The notes beneath the pieces are model-generated. The model saw nothing but the letters and a program-made list of their open reading frames with translations, had not been told where the DNA came from and did no database searches. This document shows positions 7,480-11,204 of a DNA stretch of 11,204 nt, one piece after another. The stretch is from Oscillospiraceae bacterium. GTDB taxonomy: Bacteria > Bacillota > Clostridia > Oscillospirales > Oscillospiraceae. Within the stretch, counting starts at the first letter, position 1, and every line of letters starts with the position of its first letter. Both the position numbers and the translations under genes were made by a program. The stretch lies in NCBI GenBank assembly GCA_016302405.1, contig JAEDNR010000066.1:1-11204 (forward strand), in the 5' to 3' direction.

Positions 7480-7778
7480 GATAAATTGGAATTTGACGGG
7501 CAGTTAAAGCGCGCGGGTGGATAGACGCCTTGCCCCCCGCACTTGTGAGGGGGGTGTCCCTGCGCTAGCGCAGGGACGGGGGGAGCACGAATTTCCGCCA
7601 GCAAAACGTCAAATAATGGATCTTTCTGTGTTTACAGCCCTATTCTTCACACGCATTTGTGAAAGGCATGCGGTTGACGCGCTCCCCCCGCCACCAGTTT
7701 GCGAACTGGTGGCACCCCCCTCATAAATGCGGGGGGCGAGGACAGCTGCGCCGCCAGCCTTACAAATACCAATTTATC
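7480..7778. mobile_element. 299-bp palindromic MITE-like element inside the operon
   Basis: The ends form a 16-base inverted repeat with one mismatch, GATAAATTGGAATTTG (7480-7495) against 7763-7778. Inside, a 25-base arm at 7532-7556 pairs with 7713-7737 with two mismatches, and CGGGGGGAGC (7577-7586) pairs with 7681-7690. Each half also carries its own local hairpin: a perfect 22-base palindrome at 7556-7577, and a ten-pair stem with a four-base loop at 7690-7713. A further stem, TTCACA/TGTGAA (7646-7651/7658-7663), lies near the centre. No open frame of note is present. It covers almost all of the 358-base gap between the carrier and PLP genes. No target duplication is evident. Confidence 0.7.
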
Positions 7779-8934
7779 TTTCAGAATACTCTTCGTGCGG
7801 GGTATTGAGGTCGGCGGTTTCAAAGGGTTTGCGGACCAGCACGCGTCTTCCGTCCTCCGAAACCAGATAAACTGCCGGAATCTCCCGGCTTAAAAACAGA
7901 GCCATACCTTCCGTCATGCAGTAGGCCCCGGCGTTTTCAAAGCACAGGGTATCTCCGATGGCAATTTCCGGCAGGGGCACCTGCTTGGCAAGAATATCAT
8001 TCATGGAGCACAGGGAGCCGCAGATATTCCAGCTGTCAGTACCGGGCTGGGCTTCCTTGCCGCAGACGGAAAGGATGGGATGCTTCATGCCCATGTACTG
8101 CCCAAAATACACCAGCTGGTGCATGCCGCCGTCCACTAAAAGATAATTCTGCCCCTTGTTGCGCTTTTTGTCCACCACATGGGTGTAGTATTTTCCGCAG
8201 CAGGCGGCGATGCTCCGGCCCAGCTCCAACGTGATTTTTGGCTTGCAGGTCATGTCCCGCAGCACCTGGGCAAACCCGGTGATGAGTGCTTCCTCGTCCA
8301 GGCTCTCCCCGTCGTAGTAGCTGACCGGAAAGCCCGTGCCGTATTCCAGCTCTTCGGCCCGGTAGCCGTATTCCGCTTCCAGGGACACAAGCAGTTCGTC
8401 CAGATGGCGAATCTCCCGGGCCAGCTTTTTGAGAGAGGTTTTCTGGGTCCCGGAAAAGAACTGGATTCCCAGAATGTCCAGATATGGATACTTTTCCCGA
8501 TCCGCGATGATGCTTCGGATGTCTTCCTCGTTGATGCCGAACTGGCTGTCATTGGTCAGCCGCAGCAAAACCGGCAGACACTTCCGGTATTTTTCGGAAA
8601 GCTCCCACAAAAGCTCGAACTGGGTAAGAGATTCCACCGTATAGATCCGCCCGGGAGCGGACTCCACGGACCTTTCAATAAAGCCCGGGGTCTTGTATAC
8701 CCCGGAGATCACCATTTTCTCCGGCGGCACGCCCAGCTTTTCACAGATGGCGGCTTCCCCGGGGGAGCAGACCTCAAGACGCTCCACATAGGGGAGTATC
8801 CCTTCAATGATAAAGGTATTGGCTTTCACCGCGTAGGCCAGGGACACCTCCGTCCCCAGAAGCCGCCGCAGATAAGCAACCCGGTCCCTGACCCTGCCCA
8901 GGTCAAATACATAATAGGCCGTATCCGTTTTCAT
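7774..8934 (-). CDS. Fold-type III PLP enzyme, group IV decarboxylase family (BtrK-like)
   Basis: This 386-residue enzyme belongs to the Orn/DAP/Arg decarboxylase family. The PLP lysine is K37 in AYAVKAN. The phosphate-binding glycine motif is YGTGFPV (198-204), followed by ELGR (237-240). The second-domain residues of true decarboxylases are present: C309 in CGSLCSMND, D313, and Y338 in NAGAY. The histidine that normally stacks on the PLP ring (HxGSQ) is replaced by F160 in FFSGTQ. I recall this form from carrier-acting or unusual members such as BtrK, which decarboxylates glutamyl-ACP in butirosin synthesis. The gene overlaps the ligase gene by ATGA, so the two are translationally coupled. 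I infer that it decarboxylates, or possibly racemises, the amino acid used by the ligase. Its stop codon lies inside the end repeat of the palindromic element, so its last residues may have been changed by that insertion. Confidence 0.86.
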   Translation of the reverse strand: MKTDTAYYVFDLGRVRDRVAYLRRLLGTEVSLAYAVKANTFIIEGILPYVERLEVCSPGEAAICEKLGVPPEKMVISGVYKTPGFIERSVESAPGRIYTVESLTQFELLWELSEKYRKCLPVLLRLTNDSQFGINEEDIRSIIADREKYPYLDILGIQFFSGTQKTSLKKLAREIRHLDELLVSLEAEYGYRAEELEYGTGFPVSYYDGESLDEEALITGFAQVLRDMTCKPKITLELGRSIAACCGKYYTHVVDKKRNKGQNYLLVDGGMHQLVYFGQYMGMKHPILSVCGKEAQPGTDSWNICGSLCSMNDILAKQVPLPEIAIGDTLCFENAGAYCMTEGMALFLSREIPAVYLVSEDGRRVLVRKPFETADLNTPHEEYSER

Positions 8935-10454
8935 TGGCTGCGTTTCCCTCCCGTGATTTCCGCCAGGGCCTTGCGGTCGATCTTTCCGTTTTTGGTCAGG
9001 GGCATGGCCTCCACCTGGCGCAGGATCCCCGGGATCATAAATTCCGGCAGGGCCTGACGCATGGCGGCGTGGAGCGCTTCCTTTTCAATGCTGCCAACAT
9101 AGAAGCCCTTGAGCCGGGACCGCTTTTCATCAAACAGGCAGCAGCACCGCTCCACTCCGTCGATGGCGGCCATTTCCCGCTCGATCTCCTCCAGCTCGAT
9201 CCGGTGGCCCATATACTTGATCTGGAAATCCTTCCGCCCGGCAAATACCAGCTCGCCGCTTTCGTCGTAGCGGGCCAGGTCGCCGGTGCGGTAAATCAGT
9301 TCCGGATAATTGGGATTCAGCGGGTTCTGCACAAAGTGGGCCGCGTTCTGCTCCGGGCAGCGGTAGTAGCCCAGGGCCAGGGCGGTGCCCCGGACACACA
9401 GCTCCCCCGGCTTTTCCGGTTCCGTGATTCTGCGGTTTTCCCCGTCCAGCAGGAACACATCCTCGTTGGGGAAGGCAGTGCCGATGGGAATGCCGCCGGA
9501 GTAGTCCCGGTCCTTCTCAAGAATATGATAGGTGCAGTTGCAGGTAATCTCCGTGGGGCCGTAGAGGTTTACGTACATGGCATCCGGCAGGTGCCTGCGC
9601 AGGTCCGCCAGAGCCTTGGCCGGCATGACCTCGCCGCTGAAAAGCACCTTGTTCACCGTCTCCGGCACCCGGTAATCCAGGGCGTGGAAGGTGGTGATGA
9701 GGCACAGAGCGGACACCGCCCAGATCATGGTGGTAGCCCGGTGCTCGCACAGAAAATCAATCAGCGCCGCGGGAGCCGAGAACAGCCGCCGTGGGACAAT
9801 CAGAAGCGTTGCCCCGGCGGAAAGGGCGGAGTAAATATCCTTCACGGAAACGTCAAAGTCAAAGGGGGCCTGGTTGGCAATAATGTCCTCCCCGGTGATG
9901 CCGAAAAGCTCCGTAAAGCAGCCGATAAAGTCCAGAACGCTGCGGTGGGCCACCACGATCCCCTTGGGGGTCCCGGTGGAGCCGGAGGTAAAATTCACAT
10001 ACAGCGGATCCGTATCCACAGCCCGCCGCCGCACAGTCAAAAGCCGGGCCTCGTCAGGCTCCGACTGCATCAGCTGTTCAACGGAAACAATGGGAAAATC
10101 CGGGAAGATTTCTGCCGCCGCCGCGGCATTTTCCTGCCTGGTCACAATGACCCGGGGAGAAAGCACTCCGGCGATCTGGGCAAGCCTTGCTTTCGGAAGC
10201 TCCGGATTCAGCACGGAGTAAAAACCGCCGGCATACACGCTCCCCAGAAATACGCACAGGGCATCGGCGCACTTGTCCAGGTACACACCCACCGGCTCCC
10301 CCGCTGCGATCCGGCCGCACAGGGCAGTGCCGATCCGTCTGCTCCTGCTGTACAACTGCTCGTAGGTGAGCTGCTCCCGTTCGTCGATGACCGCGCACTT
10401 TTGGGGGTAAGCGGCCCTGGACTGTTCCAGGTAATCAAGCACATTGCTGCCCAT
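8931..10454 (-). CDS. Amino-acid adenylating ligase (DltA-like), loads the carrier protein
   Basis: This 507-residue stand-alone adenylation enzyme has the length of DltA. Core motifs in order are FTSGSTGTPKG (155-165, ATP), FDFDVS (198-203, with D201 as the amino-group-binding Asp), GEVMP (274-278), NLYGPTE (296-302), YRTGDLARY (388-396), GRKDFQIK (406-413) and PLTKNGKIDRKAL (485-497, catalytic K491). D201 indicates an amino-acid substrate. Pocket positions differ from DltA: S273 stands where Bacillus DltA has the cysteine tied to D-alanine selectivity, and K205 falls at NRPS code position 239, where DltA has Met. So it may activate an acidic or decarboxylated amino acid rather than D-alanine; this is inference. 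The start at 10454 is set by AGAGGAG seven bases upstream. It is first in the operon under a consensus promoter. Confidence 0.9.
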   Translation of the reverse strand: MGSNVLDYLEQSRAAYPQKCAVIDEREQLTYEQLYSRSRRIGTALCGRIAAGEPVGVYLDKCADALCVFLGSVYAGGFYSVLNPELPKARLAQIAGVLSPRVIVTRQENAAAAAEIFPDFPIVSVEQLMQSEPDEARLLTVRRRAVDTDPLYVNFTSGSTGTPKGIVVAHRSVLDFIGCFTELFGITGEDIIANQAPFDFDVSVKDIYSALSAGATLLIVPRRLFSAPAALIDFLCEHRATTMIWAVSALCLITTFHALDYRVPETVNKVLFSGEVMPAKALADLRRHLPDAMYVNLYGPTEITCNCTYHILEKDRDYSGGIPIGTAFPNEDVFLLDGENRRITEPEKPGELCVRGTALALGYYRCPEQNAAHFVQNPLNPNYPELIYRTGDLARYDESGELVFAGRKDFQIKYMGHRIELEEIEREMAAIDGVERCCCLFDEKRSRLKGFYVGSIEKEALHAAMRQALPEFMIPGILRQVEAMPLTKNGKIDRKALAEITGGKRSQ

Positions 10455-10501
10455 AGCTTTGCTCCTCTCTCATGAAAAAACTGTTCTGTGTTTCTTCGGA
10501 T

Positions 10502-10531
10502 ATTATAGCAAAGAACCTTTCCCATTGTCAA
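10502..10531 (-). promoter_or_regulatory. Consensus sigma-A promoter of the Dlt-like operon
   Basis: Read on the minus strand, TTGACA (10526-10531) and TATAAT (10502-10507) are both perfect, with an 18-base spacer. Transcription would begin near 10495, giving a leader of about 40 bases before the ligase ATG. This predicts strong constitutive expression. No operator repeat is evident around it. Confidence 0.8.
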
Positions 10532-10629
10532 CAAAATCCGCCCATTATTCCCGCAATTCCCGGAATAAAGCGTTCGGGTTCCCGGCTTCCGGTTGGGACA
10601 GCCGTCCCCTGCTGCATTTTCTATCAAGC

Positions 10630-10821
10630 TGTGCCAGACTGAAAAACATCAACGACGCTTTCGGCCATCATGCCGGAGACCAGATCATGGAAGTCTTCTC
10701 CCAGCTGATCCGCCAGGAAACCCGGAGCAATGAGATCCTCTGCCGCTACGGCGGAGACGAATTCGTCCTGATTCTGACCCAGACATCGGACGAAGAAACC
10801 CTCAGGTGCTGCACGCAGTGA
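10630..10821 (+). pseudogene. Remnant of a GGDEF (diguanylate cyclase) domain
   Basis: The frame reads LKNINDAFGHHAGDQIMEVF and later RYGGDEFVLIL before a TGA at 10819-10821. These match the INDxxGHxxGD and RYGGDEF blocks of diguanylate cyclases, which make cyclic di-GMP from two GTP. Only about 60 residues of the usual 160-residue domain remain. The sequence upstream of CARLKN does not resemble the expected start of the domain, and the frame ends in RCCTQ soon after the active-site loop. No ribosome binding site or start belongs to it. It is a truncated relic, unlikely to be functional, left between the operon promoter and typA. Confidence 0.72.
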
Positions 10822-10833
10822 ATCAAAATCCTA

Positions 10834-10854
10834 ATGATTGCCGGTGGCAATCAT
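10834..10854. repeat. Short perfect hairpin after the GGDEF remnant
   Basis: ATGATTGCC (10834-10842) pairs with GGCAATCAT (10846-10854) around a three-base loop. No T tract follows on the plus strand. On the minus strand only a broken T stretch follows, so terminator function is doubtful. Confidence 0.5.
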
Positions 10855-10908
10855 ACCTAAATTAAAAGGCAGAGAACGAAAATAGACCACGTTCGTCACG
10901 ACTTGGCC

Positions 10909-10937
10909 GCCCGCACTGCGGGCAAATTCCCAATTTG
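10909..10937. repeat. Two adjoining small hairpins upstream of typA
   Basis: GCCCGC (10909-10914) pairs with GCGGGC (10918-10923). Directly adjoining it, CAAATT (10923-10928) pairs with AATTTG (10932-10937), each with a three-base loop. Their function is unknown. They may be part of a decayed palindromic intergenic element. The rest of 10855-11000 shows nothing I can assign. Confidence 0.4.
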
Positions 10938-11001
10938 TCTGTTCGCCGCGTTTGCTCTCCAGGCATTTATGAAGATATGCGCCAATCCGCAAACTTTTCT
11001 G

Positions 11002-11030
11002 TTGCAATCAGGGGCAATATATGCTATTAT
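11002..11030 (+). promoter_or_regulatory. typA: Probable sigma-A promoter of typA
   Basis: TTGCAA (11002-11007, 4/6) and TATTAT (11025-11030, 5/6) are separated by exactly 17 bases. The predicted start near 11037 leaves a leader of about 60 bases before the typA ATG. No other pair in this gap is as good. Confidence 0.6.
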
Positions 11031-11097
11031 TCAGGTTTGAGAGATTTTATATTCAGAAATACATCCGCCCTTCAAGGCGCGGGAAAGGGAGCTTTTT

Positions 11098-11204
11098 ATG
11101 GTAGCGCAGGATCACATTCGCAACATTGCCATCATCGCCCATGTTGACCACGGCAAGACCACCCTGGTGGACGAAATGCTGAAGCAGGGCGGTATCTACC
11201 GGGA
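11098..11204 (+). CDS. typA: GTP-binding protein TypA/BipA (5' part only)
   Basis: The first 35 codons read MVAQDHIRNIAIIAHVDHGK and then TTLVDEMLKQGG, ending at the window edge. AHVDHGKTT (14-22) is the G1/P-loop of the translational GTPases, and the IRNIAIIAHVDHGKTTLVDEML block is characteristic of TypA/BipA rather than LepA or EF-G. TypA binds the 70S ribosome near the A site and affects ribosome assembly and stress responses. The start is supported by AAAGGGAG at 11084-11091, six bases upstream of the ATG. The rest of the gene, about 570 more codons in the family, lies outside the window. Its proximity to the Dlt-like operon is probably positional only. Confidence 0.93.
   Translation, partial: MVAQDHIRNIAIIAHVDHGKTTLVDEMLKQGGIYR

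Noticed and set aside
7532..7737. A CRISPR array, suggested by repeated GC-rich blocks
   Set aside because: The blocks occur once in each orientation as inverted, not direct, repeats, and there are no regularly spaced units or spacers.
7517..7893. Short plus-strand open frames across the palindromic element
   Set aside because: They cross the inverted repeats and the antisense of the PLP gene, and have no plausible ribosome binding site or motif.
4588..10454. A plain dltABCD operon for D-alanylation of teichoic acid
   Set aside because: The gene set is similar, but the extra coupled PLP enzyme, the altered ligase pocket, the SSL carrier and the SGNH protein without clear DltD motifs make the standard name unsafe. 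I kept only the descriptive term Dlt-like.
8934..10475. A 513-codon open frame on the plus strand opposite the ligase gene
   Set aside because: Its translation has no recognisable domain and is rich in Gly, His, Gln and Pro as expected of an antisense shadow of GC-rich codons. The minus-strand frame has every adenylation motif plus a promoter and ribosome binding site.

Overview
The window looks like chromosomal DNA of a gut-type Clostridia bacterium, probably of the Oscillospirales or a related order. This rests on the AGGAGG-type ribosome binding sites, the moderately high GC content, consensus sigma-A promoters, the style of the TypA amino terminus, and GC-rich palindromic intergenic elements. 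No 16S or other taxonomic marker is present, so the placement is inference.

Left part (1-4545), plus strand. The window opens with the last codons of an unrecognised gene and a 215-base gap holding a nested inverted repeat. It continues with an iron-dependent alcohol dehydrogenase of the YqhD/butanol dehydrogenase type (332-1525) and an integral-membrane acyltransferase-3 protein (1737-2894). Next comes a 161-base MITE with IS5-like ends and a perfect CTAA target duplication (element 2930-3090). It lies directly ahead of a two-gene unit, a small nitroreductase (3110-3619) and a GNAT acetyltransferase (3643-4545). A strong bidirectional terminator (4551-4581) separates this from the convergent operon to the right.

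Centre (4588-10531), minus strand. This is the most interesting part. From a perfect-consensus promoter (10502-10531) run five genes: an amino-acid adenylating ligase, a fold-type III PLP enzyme of the decarboxylase family, a stand-alone carrier protein, an MBOAT membrane acyltransferase and a membrane-anchored SGNH-like protein. The layout parallels dltABCD, in which an amino acid is adenylated, loaded on a carrier, passed across the membrane by an MBOAT and attached to a cell-surface polymer. Three things set it apart: the added PLP enzyme, whose stop codon region overlaps the ligase-side gene block by ATGA coupling; a ligase lacking the DltA cysteine linked to D-alanine selectivity and carrying Lys at the NRPS code position 239; and a carrier with Ser-Ser-Leu in place of Asp-Ser-Leu/Met. 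I infer a Dlt-like surface-modification system that may transfer a decarboxylated (or racemised) amino acid such as GABA or beta-alanine rather than D-alanine. A 299-base palindromic element (7480-7778) has entered the operon between the PLP gene and the carrier gene and supplies the PLP gene's stop codon.

Right end (10532-11204), plus strand. A decayed GGDEF-domain fragment and several small hairpins precede the promoter and first 35 codons of typA/bipA, which runs off the window.
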